This document shows positions 52,322 through 62,265 of a DNA stretch of 64,000 bases, one piece after another. The notes beneath the pieces are model-generated. The model saw only the letters and a list, made by a program, of their open reading frames with translations. It did no database searches and had not been told where the DNA came from. The first letter of the stretch is position 1, and the number at the start of each line of letters is the position of its first letter. Source of the stretch: Thiothrix unzii (lineage in GTDB: Bacteria; Pseudomonadota; Gammaproteobacteria; Thiotrichales; Thiotrichaceae); NCBI RefSeq assembly GCF_017901175.1, contig NZ_CP072793.1, positions 558,001-622,000 of the forward strand, given 5' to 3'. A program made the position numbers and the translations under genes.

Positions 52322-53281
52322 TTAAAAACGGTGGTTGAAACTCAGCATAACACCGTTGCCTTCCCAACGATCACCACTGCGGTAAGAATCGCCGTGGCGT
52401 GCTTCCAAACGAATATCAGCATTGCTATTTACTTTGAATTTTGCCCCGACGGTGGCAGAAAATGCTGAAATACTGCCATTACTACCTGCTTCTTTGCTGC
52501 GCCCTTTACTGAGACTGCCGGTGAGGCTGACGTTCTTTGAGATCGGCGTGTCGCCGTACACTTTCACACCAGCATAACGGTAATTTTTCGGCGACCAATA
52601 AGCGGCTTCGGTACGGTCGTGGTCTAAGTGCCAAGCTTCTACACCCGCCCACAAACGCGGGTCTTGTGCCGGAGTCACGCCGTAAAAACCACTGACATAC
52701 GCATCGCGGCTGTGATTGCCATCGCTGTAACGTTTGTGTTGTAAACGCCCAGAAACATTGGTGCGTTTGGTGGGGCGTGCAAATGCTTCTACCGAGGTGG
52801 CTTGGGTACGAATTACTTTATTGCCACTGTCTACTGCAATTTCTTCACGAAACAGGGCATCGCCTTGGTGTTGCAAAGCAAAACTGACGTTATGACGTGC
52901 CTGCCATTCTGCCCGCACTTTGTGGGTTGGAATGGTTTCTGATCGGCCTTGTGGTTTATTGAGTTTGACCGCGCCGAGTTGCCCTTCAAGGGTGACTTGC
53001 GGGGATATTTGATGGCGGATTTTACCGTTGACTTCTTGCCCACTGTAACGTGCGTTTTTGTGGTGTATCCGGTGAGATGCACCGCTAACCGCGTATTGCG
53101 TGGTACTAGTGGCTTGCCGTTGATAGGTCATTTTAACGGTATTGCGCTGGTAAGGATTGGTGTTGCTGTAATGATCAAAGTCACCGGCAATTTCTTCCCA
53201 ACTATCCGCATTAGCCAAGACATCGTGGCTGATACCCAGTAGTAATAGACTAGCAGGGACGGTGTATAACGTTGTTTTCAT
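52322..53281 (-). CDS. Outer-membrane beta-barrel, PelB porin-like
   Basis: 319 residues. Signal MKTTLYTVPASLLLLGISHDVLA, then alternating hydrophobic-polar strands (for example NTVKMTYQRQATSTTQYAVSG, NVSFALQHQGDALF, NVSLTGSLSKGRSKE) ending in the terminal aromatic of outer-membrane proteins (MLSFNHRF). Its position as last Pel gene and length near 300 suit the C-terminal porin of PelB, separated from its TPR half (55586-57013). It overlaps pelE by four bases. Function as the polymer exit is inferred. Confidence 0.75.
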   Translation of the reverse strand: MKTTLYTVPASLLLLGISHDVLANADSWEEIAGDFDHYSNTNPYQRNTVKMTYQRQATSTTQYAVSGASHRIHHKNARYSGQEVNGKIRHQISPQVTLEGQLGAVKLNKPQGRSETIPTHKVRAEWQARHNVSFALQHQGDALFREEIAVDSGNKVIRTQATSVEAFARPTKRTNVSGRLQHKRYSDGNHSRDAYVSGFYGVTPAQDPRLWAGVEAWHLDHDRTEAAYWSPKNYRYAGVKVYGDTPISKNVSLTGSLSKGRSKEAGSNGSISAFSATVGAKFKVNSNADIRLEARHGDSYRSGDRWEGNGVMLSFNHRF

Positions 53282-54180
53282 GCGGATTCCTTAAGGCTGG
53301 GAAGTCTGTTTGTTGGACGATTCTGTTGAAAGCGAATAGCTTGCAAATACGGTTTGATACGATTGAGGTGAATACCCGCATTCGCCGCGCGTTTAAGAGC
53401 GTGTTCGGCGGCTTGATAGTGGTGTTGGTGTAAATTCACCTGTGCGGTTAGCCAGTGGGCTTGCGCTAAATTGGGATTGAGTTGCGCTGCAAAGTTCGCG
53501 TGCAGGCGTACCTTTTGCAGGGTTTCGGTTTGTTGAAAGCTATCGAGGCGGCGCGACTCAAAAATTTGCCAATGCAATTGCGCCAGCGCGAGGTGTAAGT
53601 TCGGGTTACGCATTTGCTGATTTTTCAATTGCTCGGTGAGCGTTTTTAGTTGCTGCATTTGTCGTTGTTCCTGCTTGGATGACAGAGCTTGCGCCAGCAA
53701 CCGTGCACTTTCGGTTGAGCTGTGGAGCGCGTCATCCAACAAAGCTTTGGCAGGTTTATTGGGTAAATGTTGGGTTGTGCCGAGTAAATCCAGATAATCG
53801 TCGGTCGTCAAAGCACTCAAACGTTGGCTGAGTCTGTCGGGTGAAAACGATGTACTGGGGTTCGCGGTTAACTCAATGTAACTATCCGCCCGCGTGGTGT
53901 CTTGCGAGATACGGACAGACGGTCGAAACCAGGTGTTGTTTTGTAAAAACACCCACGCGAGTAACCAGCCAATAACGGGCAAAAACAATAACAGGCATAA
54001 CCACGCCCAATAAGTGCGGCGACTAGCACGGGTTAGGCGCACTAAATGGTACGTACCTGCCATGAGTAATGTCAGATGCCCCAACCAACCTAATAATGCT
54101 AAATAAGGTCGGTGTGTTTGCAGCCCTGCGATTAAACACAAGGCATCAATTAGGGCAAAACTAAGCAACAGCCAATGCAT
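53278..54180 (-). CDS. pelE: PelE-like membrane protein with TPR segment
   Basis: 300 residues: two N-terminal helices (LLSFALIDALCLIAGL; YWAWLCLLLFLPVIGWLLAWVF), then a cytoplasmic helical region ending in TPR-like repeats (PNLAQAHWLTAQVNLHQHHYQAAEHALKRAANAGIHL). PelE works with PelD, PelF and PelG in the inner-membrane synthase complex. It overlaps pelD by 20 bases. Sequence similarity to PelE is modest, but order (next to pelD) and architecture fit. Confidence 0.8.
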   Translation of the reverse strand: MHWLLLSFALIDALCLIAGLQTHRPYLALLGWLGHLTLLMAGTYHLVRLTRASRRTYWAWLCLLLFLPVIGWLLAWVFLQNNTWFRPSVRISQDTTRADSYIELTANPSTSFSPDRLSQRLSALTTDDYLDLLGTTQHLPNKPAKALLDDALHSSTESARLLAQALSSKQEQRQMQQLKTLTEQLKNQQMRNPNLHLALAQLHWQIFESRRLDSFQQTETLQKVRLHANFAAQLNPNLAQAHWLTAQVNLHQHHYQAAEHALKRAANAGIHLNRIKPYLQAIRFQQNRPTNRLPSLKESA

Positions 54181-55549
54181 AACGTGGTTGCCTCAAGGTG
54201 TCTAAATAGCCAGTTAATTCTTGGCGGTGTTGATAGCGGTAAAAATATTGGTGGTGAAACACAACCCCCGCCTGCGCAAAGCTTTTATTAAAATGGGAGT
54301 GGAAGTCGTTTTCCAGTTTGTATTTTAAAATACAGAATGATTCACCATTGAGCATAGGCAATAGTAAAATCATCACGGTATTATTATCACGTTCTAGTTT
54401 CCAATGATGGTTGCTACCCCGGATGTTGCTGGTGAAATAGCGAATGTATTGGTCTTTTAACGGGGAGGCTTCAATGTCTAACCCCACCAATAAGGTTGAT
54501 TTGTGGTGGCAGGCAACTAAACACAGGGCAACGTGCACTTCAGTTTCGGTGCGATGCCAATGCGTTAAGTTTTCTGCATTGATCGTTGGATAAGTAATTG
54601 CTGAATATTGCCCAGGATTATCTTCTAAACAGGTGGCTAACCACGAGCATAACGTGGCGAGTAAATTCAAATTGCTGGGTTCAAAGGCTTGAAACTGAAT
54701 TTGTTGTACCGCCAATAGCAGGCAGGTTTTCCCCGCAGGATTGCTAATCGGAAACACCGCCAACAATGATGTGCCTAGGCTTTGGTAATCGACTGCGAGT
54801 GTGGAATCACGCTTAATGCTGACAGGGCGTTGGGTCTTTAAGGCTTGTTGCAGCAATTCGTCGTGTACATTGAGTGCTTGCATCGTGCCGACTTGTGCTA
54901 ACGGTTGTGGGTAGGGCGTGCCGTTGTCATTCACTGCGTAAAAGGCGGCAACTTCCAGCCAGTCGTAAGTGGCTAAAATCTCGATCATTTTTTTCGCCAA
55001 AGCAGGCAGTCGCAGGTGTGGAGCTTGGTTGGTAACGCTTTCTTCCAATAATTTGAGGGATTTCCACAATGATTGGTTGGCTCCCAAGGCTTCAACTTCC
55101 AGTTGCGAATGGGAAACTTGCAGTAAATGCAATTGCTGGGCAGTATGATTGGCAGTATTGGTGAGACGATCCGTTTCTTGTTTTGCGGCTAAATAGGCAT
55201 TACGCCAGCGTCCAGAGAGTTCACCTGTGGCAACAGTTAATAATAAGCCACCTGCCCATAATTCTAACCAACTTTGTTCGTTAGGCAGTTCCATCACATT
55301 TAAATAAATGCGTGAAAGCACGGCTAATAATAAACAGCTATATACACCATAACGTGAGCCAAAACTGAGCGCGGTTAATATGCCCGGAATAATTAACCAA
55401 GGAAATGCACTTTCTAAAAAGAACGGATCCGGCATTCCTAGCATCCAGCCTAATAGCGGGAGTAGATTGAAAAATAACGCGATGGTTATTTTATGTGACC
55501 AATGTGGGTCTGATGGGTTAAGTGTCGCAAGTGTAGTATTGATGTTCAT
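54161..55549 (-). CDS. pelD: PelD (GAF and degenerate GGDEF domain)
   Basis: About 462 residues. Four membrane helices (30-110) precede a coiled-coil segment, a GAF-type domain (about 150-330; ALAQVGTMQALNVHDELLQQALKTQRPVSI) and a degenerate GGDEF domain (340-462) without a GGDEF signature. P. aeruginosa PelD binds c-di-GMP through an RxxD inhibitory-site motif; no RxxD occurs anywhere in this protein. It may be controlled differently. ATG at 55549 chosen over a TTG two codons upstream. Pel genes flank it on both sides. Confidence 0.85.
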   Translation of the reverse strand: MNINTTLATLNPSDPHWSHKITIALFFNLLPLLGWMLGMPDPFFLESAFPWLIIPGILTALSFGSRYGVYSCLLLAVLSRIYLNVMELPNEQSWLELWAGGLLLTVATGELSGRWRNAYLAAKQETDRLTNTANHTAQQLHLLQVSHSQLEVEALGANQSLWKSLKLLEESVTNQAPHLRLPALAKKMIEILATYDWLEVAAFYAVNDNGTPYPQPLAQVGTMQALNVHDELLQQALKTQRPVSIKRDSTLAVDYQSLGTSLLAVFPISNPAGKTCLLLAVQQIQFQAFEPSNLNLLATLCSWLATCLEDNPGQYSAITYPTINAENLTHWHRTETEVHVALCLVACHHKSTLLVGLDIEASPLKDQYIRYFTSNIRGSNHHWKLERDNNTVMILLLPMLNGESFCILKYKLENDFHSHFNKSFAQAGVVFHHQYFYRYQHRQELTGYLDTLRQPRYALAVA

Positions 55550-55585
55550 ACTCAATGGCCTTATTTTTTTGTTGAGAATCCGTGA

Positions 55586-57013
55586 TCAAGCGTTGTTACG
55601 TCGTTTATTTAATTCTGTGAGAATACTGCGTTGGTAGCGGTTAGCTGTTTTATACAAACCTTTGCCACCTTGTCGGGCGAGACGCAGTGCTTGTTGGTGT
55701 TTTTCGGCTCGCCAGAGCACCTGAATACGCATCAGGGTGGTTTGCTGGCTGACTCCAAAACGTGTTTCTATTTGCTGCCATGTTGCTAGTGCTTGGGTGT
55801 ACTGCTTACGGCTTTCTTGCCACAGTGCAACGTGTTGCCATAGCTTGCGGTCATCACTGTGCGCCAAAACCCACGTCCATAAGGTGCTGGCTAGTGCATG
55901 TTGTTGCTGTTTTTCAGCTAAGTACGCCACTTGCAAGCAGTGTGGCAGGGTTAAATGTGTGGCACGTTTATTGTCTAACAGCGGCTTTAGTGCCAACGCT
56001 GCTTTGTGGGGTTGTTTGGCTGCCACCCACAAGTCAATGCTGCGGTATTGCAGCGATAGGCGTTCCGCTTCATCGTTGCTAAGGTTGTGTGCTTTGGTTA
56101 AGGCATTCGCCGCAAGGTGGTAAGCACCTACTGTCTGGCTCCAGTGTGCCGCTTTTTCGTGCCATGTTTGCGCAGATTCTGGATCAACGTTGGCTAATTG
56201 TTGGTAAATGGTGCTGGCTAACGCAGGCTTACCAAGTTTCAGGCTCAAATGCGCCAAGCGTTGTAAGTCGCTGCTGGTTTCAGGTAAATGATCGACCAAT
56301 GTGTATAAATAATTGGTGGCTTCGGTGTTGCGTCCTGCTTTGATGGCGGACTCTAACCAGTGATACGTGTAAACATTCAGTTTAGTGGGGCTAAGGTCGT
56401 GCACCCGTTGCCAGTAATCGGCAGCGGTGTCCCATAATCCGGCATTGTCAGCAGTGGTTGCCGTCAGGATTAGCCATTGCTGGGTTTGGGAAGGATCTTG
56501 TTGGGCTAATTGTGCGTAATGCTGAATCGCTTGCGCTGGCAAGCCAAAATCGAGCGAATACTTTGCTAAATGGGTGCGTGTAATCGTGTTCCATTGCGGG
56601 TAGGTCGCAAGCACTTTGAGTTGCGTTTGCACTGCTTGTTTATTACGGGTGCTGTTGTCAGCGTAGTAGGCATCCAAGCGGTTAAGCAGGTGCAGTTTCT
56701 CGGTTTGTTGGGTAAGTTGAGGGTTGAGGCCGCCGGGTAACTTGGTTAACAAATTTTCTGAAGCTTCCCAAGCGTGTTGCGCAGAAAGGCTGGTGGCAAG
56801 TTGCAATAACGGTACGGGTTCAACGTTGGGGGCGACTAAGGTGCGGGCATAAGCCGTTTGCAACGGATTGCTTAACGCTGTTTTCAGGTGTTGCGCATCC
56901 GCCGTTTTTAAAACGGTTTCGCTGTCGGGATACAGGGTGTGCAATACGCCACCGCCCACACCGAGAGCGAGGAGTAAGTGCAAAGGTGTCAGTAAACGTT
57001 CCTTGTTTGACAT
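55586..57013 (-). CDS. TPR protein, N-terminal PelB-like half
   Basis: 475 residues: one N-terminal membrane helix (PLHLLLALGVGGGVLHTLY) then repeated helical units of the TPR type throughout (for example GLWDTAADYWQRVHDLSPT, GKPALASTIYQQLANVDPES, KQYTQALATWQQIETRFG). In PelB a TPR domain precedes the porin domain; here the barrel is a separate gene three positions downstream. It begins two bases after the PelA-hydrolase stop. Probably binds the deacetylase/hydrolase in the periplasm and guides the polymer to the exit. Confidence 0.75.
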   Translation of the reverse strand: MSNKERLLTPLHLLLALGVGGGVLHTLYPDSETVLKTADAQHLKTALSNPLQTAYARTLVAPNVEPVPLLQLATSLSAQHAWEASENLLTKLPGGLNPQLTQQTEKLHLLNRLDAYYADNSTRNKQAVQTQLKVLATYPQWNTITRTHLAKYSLDFGLPAQAIQHYAQLAQQDPSQTQQWLILTATTADNAGLWDTAADYWQRVHDLSPTKLNVYTYHWLESAIKAGRNTEATNYLYTLVDHLPETSSDLQRLAHLSLKLGKPALASTIYQQLANVDPESAQTWHEKAAHWSQTVGAYHLAANALTKAHNLSNDEAERLSLQYRSIDLWVAAKQPHKAALALKPLLDNKRATHLTLPHCLQVAYLAEKQQQHALASTLWTWVLAHSDDRKLWQHVALWQESRKQYTQALATWQQIETRFGVSQQTTLMRIQVLWRAEKHQQALRLARQGGKGLYKTANRYQRSILTELNKRRNNA

Positions 57014-57015
57014 GG

Positions 57016-58164
57016 TTATTTCCTTTTGCCGGACGTGCTATCCGGTAAGCTGGCAGATGGCAGCAAGGCTTGGAATAACATACCTGCGCGATGCTGTTGT
57101 AGTAACCAGTTTTGGTAGGCTTTGCTTTGGGTTTCAAAGGGTAAAAAGCTTAAGATTCCGGCATAACGTCCTGTGAGTGCCTGAATGGGTAAGCCTGTTT
57201 GAATATCGTGGCGGTGCAGTTTGTAACCGTGTTTGCTTAAAGCTGCTTCAACCGCTGCATAGGGCAGTGGCGGTATCTGGCTTTCTTGCACACTATCGTA
57301 GGCCAGCAGGAAAGTCTTCGGCGCGGTGGGTTTCATGCCAACACCCACAATGTCGAGGCTGGCAACGCTAATCCAGGGTACGAAGCCGTGCTTTTCAATG
57401 CGTTTCGCTAGTTTTTCAGCCGCATCGCGCTCCTCTGGTGGCAGGTAGTCCAGCACGATAATTTCCAGCTTGAACTCTTTTTGAAGGGCTTGCAGTTTTT
57501 GCAATAACCATTCGGTATCGGCTGCTTTACTGGGGTGAAAACGTTGATGCGCATTGTCCCACGCGGCGTACAGCGATTCCGCCAATACCGCATCCAGCAA
57601 CGGCGCGATGTGCGGCATGACTTCAAAGCCGCGATTCGCCACCAATTTTAGCTGCGGGTATTGGGTGCGAATTTCGTTAAGTGTTTGGGTTAGTGCTTCA
57701 GCTTGTTGATTGCGTGCCTCATCAGTGGTTGCAATCAATTGAAAGCTATCGAGTGTGTCTAAAAACAACCCGTCGTACCCTTGTTTCGCCAAGGGCGCGA
57801 CCAGTTCTTCAATAATGAAATGCCTCCATTCGGGATTAGTGAGATCCATAATTTCACTATCCCAAACGCGGTTCTTACCCAAGATCCACGCCGGTTTGAC
57901 GGATTTGTACCATTTACGGCTCGGAGCGATTTCGCCAATGCTAAGGTAGGCTAAAACACTTGCGCCACCTTGATGCAAAGCGGTTAACTCCTCCGGCTTT
58001 ACGTTGTCCGCCTCCACAATCACCCGTTGGTATTGACTCAACAATTCCACGGGTAAATTGGGGGCGTAAAACAGCGCGGTACTGTGCTGCTTAATCGTCT
58101 CAGCCTGTACGGAGTTCATTAAACACCCCAGTAGCAAAATCCATGTCAAACAGACGTTTTTCAT
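57016..58164 (-). CDS. PelA-type glycoside hydrolase (GH114/GH166-like), free-standing
   Basis: 382 residues. Signal peptide MKNVCLTWILLLGCLMNSVQA. A TIM-barrel follows: AYLSIGEIAPSRKWYK, DGLFLDTLDSF, KLVANRGFEVMP with a conserved Glu, and VLDYLPPEERDAAEKLAKRIEKHGFVPWIS, as in the N-terminal hydrolase domain of PelA. After about residue 285 a second, smaller Rossmann-like segment (LLAYDSVQESQIPPL...LPFETQSK) equals the start of PelA domain 2. It cuts Pel polymer in the periplasm. The gene starts 11 bases downstream of the deacetylase stop. Confidence 0.82.
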   Translation of the reverse strand: MKNVCLTWILLLGCLMNSVQAETIKQHSTALFYAPNLPVELLSQYQRVIVEADNVKPEELTALHQGGASVLAYLSIGEIAPSRKWYKSVKPAWILGKNRVWDSEIMDLTNPEWRHFIIEELVAPLAKQGYDGLFLDTLDSFQLIATTDEARNQQAEALTQTLNEIRTQYPQLKLVANRGFEVMPHIAPLLDAVLAESLYAAWDNAHQRFHPSKAADTEWLLQKLQALQKEFKLEIIVLDYLPPEERDAAEKLAKRIEKHGFVPWISVASLDIVGVGMKPTAPKTFLLAYDSVQESQIPPLPYAAVEAALSKHGYKLHRHDIQTGLPIQALTGRYAGILSFLPFETQSKAYQNWLLQQHRAGMLFQALLPSASLPDSTSGKRK

Positions 58165-58174
58165 TGTACCGATC

Positions 58175-60835
58175 TCAGTTACATGTAACGTTAAGAGTAG
58201 CTTCATTGGTTTTGAGATTAGGGAAGTCGAGTATTACCGTGTTGATGTTAGCTTTTGGGTCTGGGTTCGGGGATATTGCCTTAGCTCCTGCCACTGTAAT
58301 TTTGTTGAGTTTGGTAGTGCATGACAGTGCAATTTCTGCTCGACCTTGACCTTCAAATTTGAATTTCAAGTTATTAATACCCGTGGAGCTGGTGCTCAAT
58401 AAATTAGCCCGCATCGGCAGTTTGGTAACATGCGTTCTTTTGGCTGGCGTTGCTCCCAATTGAATGGTGTAAGTACCACCAGTTTTTGCGGGGAAAACTT
58501 TCTCGGTATTGTAGGCATACCAGTTAGTCACAGAGGCAATCGGGCTGTTGGTTTTCAGTGCATAGCGTCCCGCATCACTGGACGTTAAAGTGACACTCAC
58601 ACTGGTCGCGTTGGGTTGAGTAAAGTTCAGGATGGCGGTACGGAATGTGGCGATGCGTTTGCTTAAATCTGCACCTGTTACAAATTCAGTTTTAGCATCG
58701 AAAGCCTTTTTAATGAGACTGGTAAACATATCGACGGTGTAATTAATAGGTGTGCCATCTTTTTTACGATAGCCACCATAAGGGGGGGTAGTTTGAGTGA
58801 CACCGATAGTCGGACCATAATCATGCCAAGGCCAATGTATTACTGCTTGATTAGCGTGATTGGTTAATGCGTTAAATTCATTATTCCAAATCACTTTAGT
58901 TTCATCTGGGGTTTTTTCTAGGAATTCAATATTGGTAAAATCAAACGTCATATTGGGGCTAAGGTAAACTTTGGTGTCAGCAGGTGTTAAATACCCCATT
59001 GCATTAGCAAAGCCTGCTCCACGACCGGAATAACCACCGCTTAAGTAAGAAACATGCTTAAGCATTTCATTCGCAGCAGGCAGATTATCCGGCGCACCGG
59101 GGACTGCACCACCCACATTGGTTAAACCCCATTGGGTGATTTGTTGTAAACGTGTTCTTGAATCTGCAAATTCGTATTGAATTTGTGCTGGCGTTAACAC
59201 ATTAGTATCAACAGGGTGGGTGTAAGAGTGCGTGCCAATTTCACTACCCAATGTTAGATAATCTTTGTACAACGTAACGTAACTATTATAGTTAGTTGCG
59301 GTTGTCCAATTATCTTCGCCACTACCAATATTCAGGTAGTAAGAGCCGACGAAGTTATAAGTTGTTTTCCAGTTATTGATGATGGTGTACAAAGGACTTT
59401 CAACAGTGCTGTACTCCTCTGGATACATACTCATATCCATATCATTACGCGCTGCGAACAGTGATTGTTCACGTCCTAACTGCAAGGCGACTGGGGCTTT
59501 ATTGCCGTAAACACTCCATTGCATCGCCGCCCATAATAAGTTGGAATCACCCATGAACTGGATCGTGGAAAAATGTACATGCCGCGCTCCGCTCGCATTA
59601 GTGGCGGCGAGTACCGCGCTGGCAGTGCTAACGCCACCCATAATCTGATTGACGACTGGTGTGATGGTGTAACCGGTGGTTCCGGCACTGGCGAAATAAT
59701 CGGTATACGCAGTTGGGTAGTTTAAAATTTCTTCAGCAGCGGTATAGCCATTTTGCAGCATCGGATGCGTGGTGCTGGCTGCTTTTAATACCACGGAAGT
59801 GGGTGCAGTTGTGCCGCCACTGCGAGTCACGCCGAGTATACTAGCCATGCGGCTATAGGAATTACCTGCCAAGGCATTGCCATTTTCATCGTTGGTCATA
59901 AAGTTGCCGGAGACAATCAGGCCAGTTTTGTATTGAGTGCTGGCAACCAATAAATTCTGACTGATCACTTCCACATCAGCGGCTTTGACATTGGCAAAAT
60001 ACGGAAAAACCAGTGCATCGTATTGAGCGATTTTAGTGATATTTTTAAGATCATCTTCAGTCAGTAAATCAAACGGAATACCCGCTTGTGCCGCTTGCAT
60101 TTGAGCCGCCATAAATAACTGAGAATACGATTTTAATGCCCAAAAACGATTGGCACTGGTTGCAGAATAAACGATGCCAATGCGCTTGCTGGTGCGGGTA
60201 ATAGTAGTGGTGCGTGCCAGTAAATATTCGCCGTTAGAGTAATAGGTCGGCAGGAAAATACTGTCATTCACATCAAAAAAGAGTTTTATTCCACTAGTGC
60301 TGGGAGCCGCCATACCAGTGCTGTTGGCTTGTAACAGCGCATCCGTGAGGTGAATTTCCAATGTATAACCTGTGGTGGCATTGCCGCCACTAATGTAGGA
60401 CGCGACAGGGAATTTACCGATTAGTGTTTGAGTGTTGTTGGGGTAACGATACCAGTCTAATGTGCCATCACTGGCAACGTTAAAGCTGAATTCTTCACCG
60501 CCTGCGAAGCCCCAAATTTTGTAGCCGGTGGTGGCTTGCCCGTCACTATTAAGCCAAATCGTGGTATTGGTGCTAATTGGGGTTGGCGCAACACCTGCGC
60601 TGGGAGCTACTGATTTCAGTAGTAATTTATACGTGCTGTTTTCGTAACGTCCGTAAATCTCAAAACCAGCCTGTTGCATAGTTGTAGTCGTGTCTAAACG
60701 ATTGGCGGTTGTCCATGCTGTGTTGCTGACTAAACTACCCGCTGCATTGGCGGAAAGGGGTAAGAATGTGGCAATTAATAACCACCACAGCAATAAAGGC
60801 CATCCTTTATAAGCTGTTTTTAATTTGCTATCCAT
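58175..60835 (-). CDS. pelA: PelA-type polysaccharide deacetylase (CE part of PelA)
   Basis: 886 residues. Signal peptide with WPLLLWWLLIATFLPLSANAA. N-terminal half is beta-rich with a PelA-like Rossmann domain (RIGIVYSATSANRFWALKSY). The C-terminal deacetylase holds FAARNDMDMSMYPEEY (metal-binding Asp), GTHSYTHPVD (two His of the metal site) and VIHWPWHDYGP. P. aeruginosa PelA carries hydrolase and deacetylase in one 948-residue chain; here the hydrolase is the next gene. It deacetylates the GalNAc-rich Pel polymer. It follows pelG after 62 bases. Confidence 0.82.
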   Translation of the reverse strand: MDSKLKTAYKGWPLLLWWLLIATFLPLSANAAGSLVSNTAWTTANRLDTTTTMQQAGFEIYGRYENSTYKLLLKSVAPSAGVAPTPISTNTTIWLNSDGQATTGYKIWGFAGGEEFSFNVASDGTLDWYRYPNNTQTLIGKFPVASYISGGNATTGYTLEIHLTDALLQANSTGMAAPSTSGIKLFFDVNDSIFLPTYYSNGEYLLARTTTITRTSKRIGIVYSATSANRFWALKSYSQLFMAAQMQAAQAGIPFDLLTEDDLKNITKIAQYDALVFPYFANVKAADVEVISQNLLVASTQYKTGLIVSGNFMTNDENGNALAGNSYSRMASILGVTRSGGTTAPTSVVLKAASTTHPMLQNGYTAAEEILNYPTAYTDYFASAGTTGYTITPVVNQIMGGVSTASAVLAATNASGARHVHFSTIQFMGDSNLLWAAMQWSVYGNKAPVALQLGREQSLFAARNDMDMSMYPEEYSTVESPLYTIINNWKTTYNFVGSYYLNIGSGEDNWTTATNYNSYVTLYKDYLTLGSEIGTHSYTHPVDTNVLTPAQIQYEFADSRTRLQQITQWGLTNVGGAVPGAPDNLPAANEMLKHVSYLSGGYSGRGAGFANAMGYLTPADTKVYLSPNMTFDFTNIEFLEKTPDETKVIWNNEFNALTNHANQAVIHWPWHDYGPTIGVTQTTPPYGGYRKKDGTPINYTVDMFTSLIKKAFDAKTEFVTGADLSKRIATFRTAILNFTQPNATSVSVTLTSSDAGRYALKTNSPIASVTNWYAYNTEKVFPAKTGGTYTIQLGATPAKRTHVTKLPMRANLLSTSSTGINNLKFKFEGQGRAEIALSCTTKLNKITVAGAKAISPNPDPKANINTVILDFPNLKTNEATLNVTCN

Positions 60836-60897
60836 AATTTAAATAATCCTCAGTCCATACTCAACAGAAATACAAATGTTGGTTCAAAGCATAGATT

Positions 60898-62265
60898 TCA
60901 GCGTTGCATCATGAAGGTTAAATATTCCAGGCGGTTCAGTTTTGCAGATAAAGCCGCTATTCCGGCTGCGGTGGCTAATAACAGTGCTAAAGCAAAACCA
61001 TAGCCATAAAAAGTTGCCCCCAGCCATAAGCTGAGTAAGGTCAATAGGGCGTTTGCCAGCGTTAATAACAAACACATCCACAGGGCTTGGCGTAATAAGT
61101 TGAAGTAAAAACTGATACTTAGGGTGGTCAGAAATAGCACCTGTAGCAGCGTCGCAAACAGATCAATGCGGTACAAATGCACAAATAACGGCGATAGATT
61201 TAGCCAGGCCAGAATGTCGTCGGCTAACCAAAAAAACAGCAATACACATAAGCTTTGCACGAAAAATATGCCTTTAAAGGCATCACGAATGCTTTTCACC
61301 ATGTCTTGACGGTAAATTTGAATCTCGCTCAGTGTGCCTTGCCCGTTAACTGCCGAATAATAGCGTTGATAAGTTTCAACAAAATCAGTTTCAACTTTTA
61401 TTAAAAAGACTGCCATGCCGGGAATAATCGAAAGATAAGCTAGAAAAAAAGGCGTATCGTAAATAATGGATGCACGCAATACGCCATTCACGGTATCGGA
61501 TGTGGTGGGGTCAAACCAAAAAATCCATTTATCAATCCACACGCCTAAATTAAATAACACGCCAGTAATAATCAGGCTGGGATGAATCCAACGACGCTGC
61601 ATAAAGTCAAAACGTGGAGTCGCCTCGCCTTGGTATTCACGCATGACTAACACTAACAACGTCAGCAGCAGCGTACTATGCCCCGCCAATACCGCTAATA
61701 AACCACCCAGCGTACCGCCCGTGCGTAATAGCCATGCCAGCAATAATAACAGGGCGTAACTGATGAAAAACAACAGCAATACCGCTTGGTATTGCTTCAA
61801 CCCGGAAACAAACACCACGGTTAACCACAAATTGCACAACACCACGAAATTAACCAGCATCAGCAGTGCGTAAACTGGGTCGTGCCTAAACCACAGTAGT
61901 GCAATCGTGCTGCCAATCACGCCCGCAATCACGCTCATAATGGTTAACGCACCTAATAAATTGGGCAATACCCACTCAGCCTTGCCTTCGTAAACCCGAT
62001 CCGCCATAAAGCGCACAAACAACAGTTGCAGCACACCGCTCAAGACCAACGATGTCGCAATGAGGTAAGTGACGGATGACATAAATTCCGCACTTTGATC
62101 CACCCCGCTGCGGCTTAATCCCAAGGCACTCGCGAGTAAAATGCCCAAAATGGACAATACCCACGGGCCAGAGCCGATAATGCCGGAATAGGTGTACGCT
62201 TGAGCTACGCCCAACCAACCTTTACCCGCCATCATTTTTTTTAGTTCAAAGCCGATGCCCGCCAT
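60898..62265 (-). CDS. pelG: PelG, Wzx-like transporter of the Pel synthase
   Basis: 455 residues with about 12 membrane helices. The start MAGIGFELKKMMAGKGWLGVAQAYTYSGIIGSGPWVLSI is diagnostic for PelG, a member of the polysaccharide transporter superfamily. It moves the polymer, made by PelF, across the inner membrane with PelD/PelE. Overlaps pelF by 20 bases. Confidence 0.95.
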   Translation of the reverse strand: MAGIGFELKKMMAGKGWLGVAQAYTYSGIIGSGPWVLSILGILLASALGLSRSGVDQSAEFMSSVTYLIATSLVLSGVLQLLFVRFMADRVYEGKAEWVLPNLLGALTIMSVIAGVIGSTIALLWFRHDPVYALLMLVNFVVLCNLWLTVVFVSGLKQYQAVLLLFFISYALLLLLAWLLRTGGTLGGLLAVLAGHSTLLLTLLVLVMREYQGEATPRFDFMQRRWIHPSLIITGVLFNLGVWIDKWIFWFDPTTSDTVNGVLRASIIYDTPFFLAYLSIIPGMAVFLIKVETDFVETYQRYYSAVNGQGTLSEIQIYRQDMVKSIRDAFKGIFFVQSLCVLLFFWLADDILAWLNLSPLFVHLYRIDLFATLLQVLFLTTLSISFYFNLLRQALWMCLLLTLANALLTLLSLWLGATFYGYGFALALLLATAAGIAALSAKLNRLEYLTFMMQR

